Assembly (NCBI GenBank): GCA_963971285.1
Contig: OZ020254.1
Span: forward strand, 5,828,001-5,892,000
Direction of reading: 5' to 3'
Source: Astropecten irregularis
Taxonomy: Eukaryota; Echinodermata; Asteroidea; Paxillosida; Astropectinidae
Length of the DNA stretch: 64,000 nt
The notes under the pieces are model-generated. The model was not told the origin of the DNA. It saw nothing but the letters and a program-made list of their open reading frames with translations, and did no database searches. Of this stretch, positions 19,837 through 34,800 are shown in pieces. Position numbers and translations under genes: made by a program. Numbering within the stretch: the first letter of the stretch is position 1; each line of letters begins with the position of its first letter.

Positions 19837-22800
19837 CTGCATGCAACACAATCACAGAACAAAAAAAAACAAAAAAATAATGGCTTTAATGAAGATATGG
19901 ATGGCATGTGGCAAAAAATTGAACAGTTGAACAACGGCACGATGACGACAACAAATTTGACCTGCGGGTTTTTGATAGACATGTACATGGCAATGATGAG
20001 GTGAAGGGTAGGGGATTCTCTTAAGGCGATTGCCTCAATGACTTGAATGAATGAAGCCCATTTAATCCCATTAACTGGCTTCATGTTCCAAGCCTAGTGA
20101 TGAAGCCATACTAGACTTGACATAATCAAGCCCCCCTTCCAATCAAACTCATTGTTGTCTCTCCAGGGAAGTCAATATCAAATATATACTTGGGTATGGA
20201 CATTCTGTCCTTAGTATGTTTACATAGATTTGATTGATAAGTGCGTACATGGCACATTCAAACAGGTTGAGGTGCAATGTTGTGATGGTGTCCACGTAGG
20301 TCTGTTGTAAACTTGTTCCATTCTATTACATTTAGTTATGACTCATTTTAGTTATATCATTTTGTATTTTCTGATTAAAGGTGCATAAAAATTGATGCCA
20401 TGCTAAATTAAACTCAAACAAGAGTGCAGTATGTACGCAATGTAATAAATTGGTGCAAGTTAAGTGTGATGTGGACACCATACACAACCATCATAAGTAG
20501 GTCGACCCCAACCCTGTTGAATGACAATAATGGTCATTTTAAACAATTAACATCATGACATCAGCCAAGATTCATGTTTACTCATATTTGTCTTGGATTT
20601 TGTTTTGGTCTTTTTTTTCCCATTTTTAAGGAGGAATAAAGTGGAACTATGTTCCTTTTTGCTGTTGTTGTTTGGAATATAACAAAAATACAATTGGAAT
20701 TATTTCCTTAAAGAAAGTAGAAGAAAAAGGAATGACTCTTTCTTCCCCAAACCATTATTGGCCCAGCATTAGCTAATTGGAATGACAACATGTTTTGGTT
20801 CAGCCACATAGTGCTAGATTTTTTGCAACATTTCAATAGGGGCAAATTCAATGTTACAAAAACAATTTCTTTCCCCTTGCAACTGATTAAGTTAAAAAAT
20901 TTCAATTGTTTAGTTGTACCACAAATGAAATACATGACAGATGAAATATTCAGGAGCAAACAGATATTGAAGAGCTAGACAATGGGAAAAGGGTCTTCAA
21001 ATTAACATTCACTTCAGTGTAAATTGCTGTTTATAAGTGTGTCACTCACTACAACGTAGAGTGTCCATATACTGAATATAAAGTGTCAAAGGTTATAAAC
21101 ACATGATTACAATCATATTTCAGGCTACACATCTTTTAGCATACGATCATTTCTGGTCCAGCACGTAATAGTTGCTGACAGTGAGTGTGACATTAACAAG
21201 CATTTTACTGACTTGTTGGAAAAAGGGGAAAAGAAAGCAGGTCTCTCTATTACAGTCAAGCTACATGTATAAATCTGCTGATACAAATTTACCAAGGAAA
21301 TTAAGAATCAACCAATGATGAACAGTTAGTGATTAAGTTATCGTAAGCAGGCAGTATACAATTCAATTGTTATTAACACAGTGGTACGATTTACAATACA
21401 ATGTATTTGGTAATATACACCTGTCTGAAATATGGAGTGTGCTACACAAAAAAGGACGACTCGTTTATGAAAGTGAATCAATAAGAAAATGAACAACTAT
21501 ATCAATTGTCAAACTCTTGTGTCAAAGGTCAAGGTTACAATGTCCACATCATTGGTGTAAATAGTTCTGGAAATAAGAGGCCTAATCCTAGCCCTAGGGC
21601 TTTTATATATATAATTATACACACAAGTGAGACCTATGCTCTAATTGGATAAGCAGGCATCCTGGTGGTCAAGATGGGCCAATCACAGGCCATAATCCAT
21701 ACTGCATTGACGAGGGATTTTGGGAGTTGCTCCGAGTGAAGCTTTCCGTCCCAGCCGAGGCAAGGGAATTGCAGAGACTGGTTTCAGCAAATAAAGAGAA
21801 AGGAAACAGGGCAATTGAGGAAAGGGGGGAGGGAGGGTAGGGATAGTTGATTAAGGGAGGTGCCAAACAAAACAAAGATTCGCAGTTTGGGGAAATAAAA
21901 ATGACCAACATTTTACATGCACACACAAAATGTACAAAAACAAACAAACAAAAAACAGGGATAGTTGGGATTGAGATTGTCAGGAAGAGGACATACATTA
22001 GAGTGGAAAGGGAAGACACACAATCAGAAGAATTAATATTATGAATTGTACGAAAACGAAAAGACAACCAAATCAAGAAACAATTAACGTAAAATTACAA
22101 TCATTTCACAGGTAAAAATGAAACCCGACAAAATAATTAAACCCAACAAAAATTCACACAATAGGGATTGTGTTGGTCAAGTATTAAGGGACAAAGGTAA
22201 GGAGAAGGGAACAATGCGGGAATTGTTCAGAGTTCATACATCGACGGACAGGGAGGGATTAGAAGAAAAAGCAGTGGGGAAAAAAATACGGTTAGTCAGT
22301 GCGACCAAATTATTTGCCAAAGCAATCAGGGGGAAAAGTTTAAGCAAGCAAAAAATAAACCCAAACTGGATCATTTTAATGGTCAATTGCTTAAATATCA
22401 TTCGGCGAGACAGAATTAGGGAAAGGTTTCACTATCATACCTGTACTTAAAGCCCTATGCACAGACCATATGCATGGACCTATCATCTGGAAAATATCTC
22501 AATTTCTTCCCGAGAACTTGATTCACACTTTTGCAAACTAAAATGACAATTTCTCATTAGACTCCACCTTTTTAGTGGTTGATAAAAATGTTATAATAAG
22601 GAAACCATAGTGCAGGTATTGAAGTAAAATCTGACCCATAATCTACTGTATGTTGGTGTTATAATAGAAACTGCAGACAGGAGGGGATACTATAACAAAA
22701 AACCTGGCAGGATCGGATGATCTCTCTGTTTTGCTTTATAACAACTACAAAACTCATTCATGCTCTAGCTTGACCCTACAATGTGATTCAATGTCTAAAG

Positions 22801-25800
22801 GTGAGCAGTCTATTGCCTCAACCCTATCAATTCATTTTTCCTACAGATGATACTTTTCACCTAACTTAAAGGTAATATCATACTTTGGTTTATATCAAAG
22901 AAATACAGATTAATGGGCAAAAAAGACAGATACAATAACAGTAATCTGTGAAAATTTCAGTCCCATACGGTGCCCACTTTTTGAGAAAACAGTGAAAAAC
23001 AGCCACAGTATTTATTAAGTCTTTTCTCTTTTATTTTTGATCTTTTAAAAGATCAAAAAGATTTTTGGTCGTTGTTTGACAAATTTCTGGATAAATACAC
23101 CATTTCTGGCGAAAAAAAATGTAACGGTATGTTTCTACCACCACCATCTTCATACCCTGTAAGTTATACGTAAATCTGTGAACATTCTTGTTTTGGTGTC
23201 TTACCAAAGTATGATACTACCTTTAATCTAAATGAATATATGCAAGCACAAATTGCACAAGTAAAGTCATAACTGGCCATTCAACTTTTGGATACTGTTC
23301 TGTACTGGGACTAAATTTGGTCTTTGATATGCTCTGTTGAAGTCCTGATTTCCACAGGAATCTTGGCAAGACACGCTCTAGCAAATGTTTACGCTCACTC
23401 AAAATCAGCCACTTGAGAGCCAGTAACAAGCAGCGAATAATACATGCAATATTGAGATGTTGGCCTGCATTTTACGAGGCATTTTACGAGTGCTCTGCAA
23501 AATTTGTGGGACTGAGCTGTAATTTGAATTGGTTTCGATTTATAAAAAAAACCGAATAGAAGTGTTTCGTGCATATTCATGTTCTTCTACCAGGAATCTA
23601 GGGTTGTAAACATGGACTGGCATTCAAATTGTGCAGTAATCTCGTACGTTGCCATAGTATTCTATTAATTGTTTTGTTTGTTCTCTATCTTGCAGTCAAA
23701 CGCATTCCCAGACATGCAGAGTGCAATTAAGACAGAACATTGATGTCCTGCAGGTATATTGTTCCAGATTGCAGATAGGGCTCAGAGTTGAAAGAAACCA
23801 CCTCTAGAGGCAATCTGCTTTGATTGTTAAGGACGTGATGCGACCAATCAGATGAGACAATGCACTCAAAAATGCACAATGAGACAAGTTTTTTGTTGCC
23901 TGAAAACTTATTTGCTCTGGGGGTCGATTTTCCGAGTAATCGTTCGTAATTTGAGTTACAAAGGATAACTCATCATATACTACTTATCCTACGTAGGGTT
24001 TCAATTGCACCACAAGTCCTACAATTGATAGTAAGTTACGATGAGTTTGGTGAAATCGACCACTGATCACTTATTTTCTGTGAGTGTGGAAAAGGATATA
24101 CCGGTTTATTAAGTTCTAGAGCTTTTTTTAGGAAATAATATTTGTGGGTTTTGTTTTTGGCCTTAAAAATATTGGTCACGTCATCTTTGACTCAAAGAAA
24201 CTGTTAAAGGAGGAAAGAATGAGTGCCTTTAGTGTTGTTGTGTGTCATCTACAGTGACCTATGACTTCTAACAGGACTGGCTATGAATTCCATGGCTTAT
24301 TGTGAAATTTGCCTACCTCGAGCATCAAAACACACATACTGAAAAACCTACAGATATCCGATATGCTTGTACTCACCCCCTTTGTAAGTGAATTCGGCAG
24401 GTAACCTGACCTACGAGACTGCACTCTTTATGGTCCTAGTGTGAATTCTGGCGCCGACTCTTGATTAATCTAGCAAACTGTTTGTTAGGCAGTTTGACCA
24501 TTGACCACGATAATACACAGCTTCACTATTAATCAAATCATTCCATGTAATAATAACACAAATCAATTTTGGTTTACACACCCTTAAGCCTTACCCGGTA
24601 GTCGTGAATAAAAAGCTAGAAATTGCCAGGGTAAATCTCATCGTCCCTATTGCATGGATGGTGTGGAATTTGAATAGCAACTGAAATGTAATGCGTCATC
24701 GCGATGGCGGCATGAAAGGCAAATGGCATATACTTACGCCCACCGATCCCTTGAATAAAGTACTGCATACTCTCAGCTAGTTTCTCAGGCTGCAGAGGAA
24801 AAAAGTTGAAGAAAAAAAACCCAAATTATTGAAAACAAACTTGGTATTGAGATTCCTTCTTTAAATTACAGATATAAGACTATTGAAAATGCCAGTGAGA
24901 AGGTGAAGTAAGTTACATTAAGTGGACAAGATGTAATTCAAAATATCACTATTTCCTCTGCAATTGTTTGCAAATAAAATATAGTTAACAGGGCCCCGTG
25001 ATTCTCAAGCTTAAAGCAAATTTGAAGTCAACCCTACTGAAGATAGGTTCCTTGCAAAGCTCATTTTCCATTTTGTAAATGAGAGGATACATTTAGGGCA
25101 AAAATAAAATGGTTTCCTAACAATGTTTCCTAACAATGACGATCATTAGGAATTTATTAGTTCCATATTCTGAAGCATTGTATGCCATCAAAGAAAAATA
25201 ATGCCATTACAGATGCATTACACTGCGCAGCCCCACAGGCTCACAATGGTTAAAAAACAATAAGCAAAACTTGCATTTGGAATTCAATTTGTATGAGGGG
25301 ACAAAGCCATCTGTACCCCACACTGGGCTAATAATAAGGCCCGTTCTACTGAAGTTTTCATGAATTTCTCATGCTTAGCAATGCAAGGACTCAGGCAGCA
25401 GAATTGAGAATAGAAGATGGAACTTTTAATTGCTGATTAATAATTGAATTTGTGCTGTGGGTATCAGGCTACCACCATTACAATCCTCGCTATCGTAACA
25501 CAAGTTGCCAACCAGGAGCTTTGTCGGGCCATAGCTCAATTATGCATGAACAGGTCTATCCTCATTCCACTGCCAAGCTGCAAATATAAAGCCCGGTTCC
25601 CCCCTTTTTTCTTACATGTTCTTCTTTGATATCTCCGCCTACATCTTCTGCCTTCAACATTGTCTTCTCTCCCTTGGGTATCATATTAAACACCTTTTCC
25701 TGCAAAGATGACAAACGTATACATGTAATGGTTCAATCAATTGTGAAAATGCCTCTACAGAAAAAATATGTAGCATACAGAATTAATGGGAGACTTTGGA

Positions 25801-28800
25801 GAACTGGTCTTCAAGTCAACAGCACACACGCATACAATTGTGAGCATGCGCGCGTTGTTTTGCGCGTGCACTGTTGACTAGAAGACTGGTTCTCCAAAGT
25901 CTCCCATTGCAACAAAACACAGCCCCTCCCTTGAAATTTATTTTTTAAACCGTCCACAGTAAAATTTGGAACCAGATATAAAAAAAATAATGCTTGGTCC
26001 ACAATGGACTTGGATTGTGTGTATACGTTTATAATTAAATAATTCAAAAGGGCAGACGGAAACTTCATCTGGGTCAAGAACCTGAGGTCAGTCATAGAAA
26101 CAGAAGTAGCACTCAAGTTTTTGCTTTCCAATAGGTTTTGGGATATCAAGGATAAATAAATCTTCAGAGCAGTTTACATGCATGCAACTCAGACTCAAAC
26201 GAGGAAATTCCCATCTTTACAAGACTTTTTGCAGTGTTTTTCTATTTCCAATGGCATGACTGTGATGAGAAAAACGAGGAAATCAGATGATCCGAGGAAA
26301 AGTTGCATGCCTGAGTTTATTTTCATAAAATCATATGACCATGGCTATATAATGCACCTGAATCTATAACTTCAAAATGAACTCCAATGATTTCAGAGAA
26401 ATGTAGACATTAACAAAGAGCAGTTTCTGCATCACCAGTAGCAGTCACTCTCTTAGCCCTCAATTAAATGATGTCATATCATATACAGAACTTTTGTAAT
26501 TGCCACGTGTACAATCAGCATTTTGTGCAGGATGCACAATTAGGGTGCATGGCATTTCAAAGCCAGTTTTAACAATTTGATGTGTTCGGATCATGGATCA
26601 TTTAACCAAACTCGCTCTGGGTTAAGGTACATTAGTCCATTAGTAAACAGGGCATTAATCATGATATAGTAGTGCAGGGCGGGATGGTAAGGTCACCTGC
26701 TAATTGGAGCACTTACCACTTCAGTAATGTGGGGCGACTCATGGCCTGTCACTACCAATGTGGGACAGTGCAGATTCTTCAGTTGTTGACTGATGTCTGT
26801 ACGACTGCAAGTAAAAAAAAAAAATAAATAAATAAACAAAATTTATTCAAAAATGTTTAATAGCGCACAGATGTCACATCACATTCATTTTATACAAAAA
26901 CTTGCTCCACAAACTGACTAAATGCCACATCTTCAATTTTGAAAGTAAAGAATTTACTCTTAGCGATAATAAAGTTGAATACATTTCACGAACTCTTTCT
27001 TGGGTCAGCAGCAAAGTATCTTAACAAATATGAGGTAGCATGTGTGATTTACAACATAAGAGTGACTATTGACTACTGAATAGCTCAGTTTGTAAAGCAT
27101 TTATTGTTATAGTTTAGCGGGTCAGGCTGGTAAAGGTTAATATGTCTGCACTAGAGGCCAGGGACTGTTGTAGGTTAGAATTTCACCTCAACAATGTAGT
27201 AATTTTTTTTTTATTTAACTGGGAAATTGATGCTAGTAGTATACAGTGTTCCTCTACAGAACGGAAATACGAAAAAGGTAAGAAATATTCAAACGCAGCT
27301 CTACAACATCTTCCCATAATGCACACAAGCAACAAGTAGTATCTGAGAAAATCATCCCCAAAATTCTTAGTGTGTCTTGCCCGACCACAAGGCACACTGC
27401 TATTAAAAACAAGTTACATGTATTGCAAACTTGTTAATTACTATAAAAATCCCTGTACTAAGAAAGGTCTTGGGCAGTGTTTGCAGCTTTCAAGTGGAAC
27501 CTACCTTTGGAAGACATTGATGTACAGGGACAAATTGTGAGCGTTCATACGATCATATAGACTAGCGTGGAATTCCTTGACAGCCTCTGGGCTTTCCTTC
27601 CTCTGAAATCAAGAACATGCAACAAGATCCAAGATTTTAATCAGTGGAAGTGCTAGCTTGTCATCAGAGGATCTATAACCATGTCATATGTAGCCGCTAA
27701 GTCGCAAAAACTTGCTAAGCACAAAATTGACTCCCTTTACAACAAAACTTGGGCTATGTGAGCAACCAAACTTTTCATAATTCAGGTCACAAGCAATAAT
27801 GATACATCAGGTGGAAGTTTTGAATTAACAACCAATTATTTGTGGTGATCAGCATCCCCAATTCAATACTTGGAAGGAAAACAAAATTATTTCAAATTGT
27901 ACAACAAATAGCAATGGCTTTTGTGGATCAAGAATTTATACCATATAAATAAATACGGTACTCATTCAAAAAGGGTATTCACATACAGTACACATGCAAA
28001 TAGTGATTATAGTTTGGCACATTATATACTCCATGGGCACCATTTGTAAGGTGTACACGCAAGATTCACAAACTTGAACATTAAATTTTCTAGTCACTCT
28101 TTATGATTCCTAATTGTTGTATTTTCCCAGGTTAAAAAAATGAGAACCATGAACATACTACATTAGGCTGAGTACCAAATCTCTGGCTGTGGCCACAAAT
28201 TACACACACACCTATGATGACAGCCACTGGCCAGTGACTCCAACCGTTTCCAAAGACTAAGTGTGCTATTTTGTGGTCGCAGCCAGAGATTTGGGACACA
28301 GCCTTAGCTTTGCGGAGGCACCATGTGAAATACTCTTTTTGGAAAAGATGTGGTTCTGAGAAGAACAGATGAGTATTAAAGAAACTTGACGTTTCAGTAG
28401 GTGTGTCCAGACCATCATCCCCAGGAGAGAAGTACGTCCAAATGCATGGTCAGTCACATTGCCAGGAATTAGTTTACCCTTTTCAGACAGGGTGCATTGG
28501 GTCAACATTAAGTGAATTGCTATTGGCTACAACTCATTGCAAACTCCTGGGTCTCCTGATGATGACTATAGCAGGCTAGTAGAAACGTTGAGACCTAACC
28601 AGAAGTGCGAACGGAATAGAAGTGCGAAAATACGAGCGTTTCTCATATGGTGTTTCCGCAAACCAATCCACATACCAATTGTCACCATGCAATGCCTCAA
28701 ATCTTTCATTGCAAACTGTTGGCGGCACACAATTTGGAATTGCCCAAATTGTCTAACCAGCATGGTAAGACAATAGGGCTCCGCGCTCGAGCTATTTATA

Positions 28801-31800
28801 GAATACGCCCTTTGTTATCGACAGCTATAGTTACCCGGATGTTCGGACAAATATCTCAACATTTACGTGTAAGTTAATGGGGCAACATGCGACTTGTTCG
28901 AATTTCTGAATGTGACGTCGCGAGTGCAGAGCCCTATTGGTACAGATGATGACACTCTGACTTTGAGCATCGCCTGCAGGTCATGCCACCATGTCTACTT
29001 ACCCCTCCATAGTGGTGCCACAGCAGGTACTTTTCCGTTGAGGGGTTCATTTTGTGAAGCTTGTCTAATTTCCATGAGGCAAACTAAGCACACAAAAAAA
29101 ATAGGTGAAAGGACAGGTTAATACTTGCAGCAGTTAACATTGAACATTGGCTAAAATTACAATGAAAAGCAGTCCACATAAAAAATCATGTATTGATTCT
29201 GCTAAATTGTTGTTATCTGAGATGAGTTTCCATCAATCTTATACCAAGGTCAATTTATCACATGATTAGGCCCAGCCATGTACATTAAGGCAGTTCTCGA
29301 AATAAAAAACAAAATCTAAGACCAACACAAGTAATAAACTGCTGCAAACTGCTCATCAGCCAAAATGACCTGAAATATATCAAATGCTTAGCGTTAGGCA
29401 TGATGACGCGCTTCAAACTTTCGATCCTAGCAGAATCTTTCTCAAAGGCTAAAAAAAAAAGAGAAAGATCCTGCTAGGATCGAAATGTGTCAGCCTCTCC
29501 TATAACTCTAAAAATCGAAGACGTCAAACAAAAGTGAAAACCCAGCTGCTTAAGGCTTTCAATTTTCATTCTGAATTTGCAAAGAGCATATGTGCCAAGA
29601 CCAATCAACCACTGGAAAGCTGTTTCTTACATGTACCTCTTTCTCAATACAAATATTGTCTACATAAAGAATTGTTTGAACTTTCTATGAATGAATAAAT
29701 TTGATGCAACTTTCTCTCATAACTGTTTTTGCCAGGGGTCCATTTGACACAACTTATCATGATTTGTAATCTGCTGTAGATCACAACTGATGATTATTGT
29801 GGGACAAACTCAGGACAAACTCATCTTACACATAGCAACAAAGAATTGGTTATGACGCATTTCGCTTTAAAACGATGTAATAAGAGCGATGCTTCATAAT
29901 CCACCAGCAGACTTTATTACTTTTCCAGGGCATCCAGGAAGATATTTGTACTGCCATGATAATGTGACTTTCTGCAAGTGTGAATTGCCACACCCAGTCA
30001 TCTGGCCACCCTCCATCAAAGACGGATGGGCAGCATTGTTAGATTAAAAAACATGAGTCTAAAGTGACCCCAGTGGCGATGGCTCGTCTAACTTATATAA
30101 CGAGTCATGCGTCATCATTGCTGTGGCTCATCTTCATAAATCCAACGCACCACAAACAGGTTTCATGAAATCATCCGTAATGATCATTGTAAGTTATGAC
30201 ACGTTACAGTCCAACTCTTACTAGAGCCCTGATGCAGTTCACGAAAGCTACTCCCAATTGCGGAAAGATTATCATCTAGCGGTATCGGATCATGACACTA
30301 CTTAGTGAATGATGGGCTGCAGTATGTGCCACCCTCTGTGTGGCCGTCACACTACTGCCCTAGACAGACAGCCAAGGTGTATCAGGCTGACAGAGATACA
30401 AGAGGTATTAATTCATCTGACCAAGGCTGTTTTGCATCAATTACTAAATACTAGATTCAAATGCCTGCCTCCAGCTGTCAGCAATTTATTGAATTACTGG
30501 TCTCTGTTTATGGGAGGAGTCTGAATGTTTATTCAAATCCATAGAGAATGCACAAACAAAACAGTTAGTCTTGTCCCCAAAAATACAATAACGTATATTT
30601 CAGTAAACTAAAACAGTCGATCATCCTAAAAACACCAATATTTCCACTATCATTATGCATATTGAATGATCTCAGAGAACTGGGGCCAATTTCATGTGTT
30701 GCCCAATCAAACAAACCACCGTTCAAAATTCCATTTGATATTCATGGTCAGCCAACAACAGCCAAAGAACAATCAAAAGCGATACAAAAAACATGGAAAT
30801 TTGGTTGTTGTTAACCCTGTTTTTATAAAGACAGAAATGTCATGCTTAGCAATTTTTTGTGCTAAGCAGGCTTGTGAAATTGGCCCCAGATCTTGATGCA
30901 CAAGGATGCACTTAAGTATGATACACAGTGAATGGAATGCATATAATTTACTGCATTTGTTGGTACATGTACAGTGCTCCTTTGATTTCAAGACATTGAT
31001 TTACTACCATGGTTCTTTTCAGAAACACAGGTTTGACCTGGTGGCATTTTGCAGTATTGTGTACATGATCCCAGGAGATGAGTAATATTCTGACGGCACT
31101 CTGCAGACTGTCAAAACATATGAAACTATGCACAGTCCACAGTGACTGTTTCTTAGTACTGGGTAAATCAAGTTCTGCAACTATCCAGTATTTTATTGAA
31201 AAGTGAATGCGGCTTTTTAAAGGTAGTATCATACTTTGGCAGCATACTGAAACAGAGATCTTCACAGATTTATCAATAACATACGGGGAATAAAGATGGT
31301 GATGATAGAAACATACCGTTAAAATTGTTCTGCCGGAATTGCTGTAATTATCCAGAAAAGAGTAAAACCAGTGATCAAAATTATTTTTGATCTTTTAAAG
31401 ATCAAAAATAAAAGAGGAAAGACTGACCGTTTTTCACTGTTTTCTCAAAAAGTGCGGGGCACCGTATGGGACTGAAATTTTCACAGATTACTGTTATTGT
31501 ATCTTCCTTGATATTTTTTGCTCATGAATCAGCATTTCTTTGACAAAAACTTAAGTATGATATTACCTTTAATCAATATAATCAACACATATAACCACAA
31601 GGGAAACTGACTGGATAATTATACATGGAACAATCATTATGTGATATTCTCAGTCAATGGCTGCAATATGCAAATGAATGGCAAGCCCATGCGAACCTGG
31701 CTGGGCAAATGAGGGCGCCACATAAAATCAAATCAATCATTCAATAATGTAAAAAAAAAAAAAACCAACAAAAACATAATAGGACACCTCCATGTTTGTT

Positions 31801-34800
31801 GCCTATTTGAATTAGAATCCCATTTGAAATGAATGCAAATTATAGGGTTAAAACGTTCCGTGCAGTGCATTGCCCACAGCTAGCTAGTGACCATCCCTGA
31901 TTTTCAGACTATACACATGTATAGGGCAGATCGAAACACCTGCTTCTGACACACAGTACTCTTGGGCATATTTTATGTTTCAATGAAGTCTTCGCTTGCA
32001 AATTCAACAGATTGTTGACAAACGGCCCACAATTCAGCTCATGACAACCCATGCATTCATGAGGAGAAGCCAATGAGCCCAGACATAAATTAGGGGGAAT
32101 GTGGCACGCCACCATACTAAACCTCTTAATGAGAAATGATAAATGGATTGCATCAACTGTTATGGTCCATTCAGTGCTTAGATTGCCACCGTTTTGGAAC
32201 CAAGCACCATGTAATCATTTTCAGTAGGTCCATAATTACAGGCCACACTGTGAAACAGTGTAATAAATCAGTGTATGCATTTACTTTAGCCTGAAGTACA
32301 GACAGATAAAAAAGTAATTGCTCCTAGCATTAGTTGTCACGTGGATGCAGTACTGAATACTTAAACACTGAGACAAGAAATAATAATACACCCCGAAGTA
32401 CATGTACCTACACAAAACCTGAAAACGTCTACATTAGAATTTAGGCCAGATAATACTTCTGTGTGTAAGTGGTACACTTGGTGGCCTTCTGGCCCCCATT
32501 CAACATCCAAGTATATGCTACATTGAGCATTTCTACACCCAAACACATCCCAATACAGTAGCCCCATTGGCCATCAGTAATGCCCCATTTGGACATCCAT
32601 GTCCCTGTAGGATACTCACTCTAGCCTTGCCCTGGATTAAGGATAACCAGGGTTAATGAAATGATGAGAACAGAATACAAGGTTGAGGAACCCCAGGTTA
32701 GCATTATCAGTGAGTTAAGGAAGTGAGGAAAGGGTAACGGACCCTTCCGGCCTATCAATCAAACTGTGCGCATTGACCATTTGGAGGACGCAAATGCTTA
32801 ACACCGGCTGCTAACAGTCGTTGTCCGTCGTCAATCACCTCGGTCAAACTCAGTCACATGCGGTATGTAAAACATGTGGCATTGCTAAGGTGGGCGGGGC
32901 TTACGAGGATAACATTTTGGTCCAATGTTATTTCTTATGGAGGAGGGAGGGAGGGGGGGAGAGAGAGGAGTCTGAAAAGAATATTGCACGTACCTTGCCT
33001 TCTGCCCACTCCAAGAACCCAGCAGAGCCAGAGGTACACTCTAAGAGGATGAGTCCAAGCAGTCTCTTTCCTGCCAAAGCCTGAAAACGAACAAACAACA
33101 ACCGTGACAATTAGATTCTAGAATAGGTAAGGCTTGCGGTGACAACATGTATAATACTCTTTTAGGAAGATGTGTGGTCCCTGAAAATGACCGATGAGAG
33201 TGGATTCTCCACTCACTGAGAGAATTCACTCTCATCGGTCCTTTTCAGGACCACACATCTTTCTGAAAGAGTATTATACGTGGTGTCTCTGCAAGTCATA
33301 CTCATGCTTGTCTCTCCACCAAGCAAAACTCCAAACCTTGCTTAATTAGATTCATACACAATCAAGTGCAAGAACATGTACACGCAAGATTCATTCAAGC
33401 AAGTACATGTATATATGACAGAATGTGATGTCTCAACATACTGAGATGAGTTTATGGTGGCTGGTGCACCATGTAAATAAGACTCCTTGCAGAGAATCAG
33501 AGTGGAGCGAACAACCACTGATGAACCAGGGGTATTAACTTGGAAGTTCAGGCCAGATTCTTCCGACTGCCTTCAGGAGAATACCAAGCATTCTACCAAA
33601 GAGAATCCTGGCCGAGGCATATAGACTAAAAATACCTCTGGTATTCCCAGTAAACTTTTCCCAAGCAGCAGAATATATTATAGTCACCATAGAAAGCTCT
33701 GAATTGTATTCATACAAATCCAACATTAGCATTTAACCTGCTGCCCAAATTGCAGATTCAAATTTTCAAAGCAACCTTCAATCAGCGAATATCAACCCCT
33801 CGTTTATGAAAACTTTTTTTAAAAGCCAATAATTTTGACAGTGATTTGGCTGTATAATTCTAAGGGAAGAAAAGTCAAAGGATCATAACATATTGAATTC
33901 AGTGACACTTTTTTTTCTGTGGTTCTCTGGTGGGAAGATTTAAAAATAAAGCAATTTGTAAATTGCATTTACGGAGAAAATGCAAACTTGCAGAGCCGAG
34001 TGATTTTTCATGTTTCATGGTGCGGAAAAAAAACAGTGCATACTGATTGTTGCATTACAAAACAATTTGATCACTTGTTCGGATTGCAATCTGCTGGAAG
34101 TATGAACCCTTGGGCTTTGAGACCGAGCTGACAGCAAAAAAGCCGGACTACTTACTGCAAACCGGACCATGATTGTGGCCCCTGCACCTTCACCAGCACC
34201 AATCAGTTCTCGAGTATCATCAATCCTGCAAGGAGTTATATCAATTCAATTTGGGACATATTAAGCTTCAGGGTAGAGACGTATGCTTGGCTTCTTTTTA
34301 ATCTAGTTTATTAAGAGTTATGGAAATCAAATGAGGGTAAGAAGTTTTGAGTGCAATGACTTGAATTGTAAAGTGTGTATTTTGTTACATAGTATACATT
34401 TTACATTCATTCCGAACTTTCTTTTAACTACAAAATAAACCACACTGATTGGGGGCAAGTTCCTGCAATGTTATATCTCAAGGGAACTTATACTCAGACA
34501 ATAAGTGGGGACTGAAACCTATCGGCAGCTGTGCCTTAATTCTCGTTATGACTGCAATCAACGAATCATTGCTGGCTTACTATATAAACTACATTATATG
34601 TATTGGCAGCATAAGAAGTTTGCCAGTTAGGCACTATTTAACATCAGTGCTCGTAGACCGTGAGGATGGTTGCAAAAATTGGATGCATTACATGTTAACC
34701 CACTGTATGATGATAACTGTACCAATCTTACTCTTATGAGAATAATGTGTCTTCACACAAACGTTTGAACAAGTCACATTTATTAGTAGTACTGAAGAGA

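Larger units (their letters stand above)
29084..32993 (-). other. NDRG-like intron 7
   Basis: 3.9 kb with a hairpin (29404-29493), a TIR element (30680-30892) and TTAA-type MITE copy 3. No further exon is needed by phase or family alignment. Confidence 0.6.

Noticed and set aside
21669-22076. 135-codon open frame, minus strand
   Set aside because: Low-complexity hydrophobic translation of pyrimidine-rich sequence in intron 12. Adding it would break the NDRG frame, and the family alignment has no room for it.
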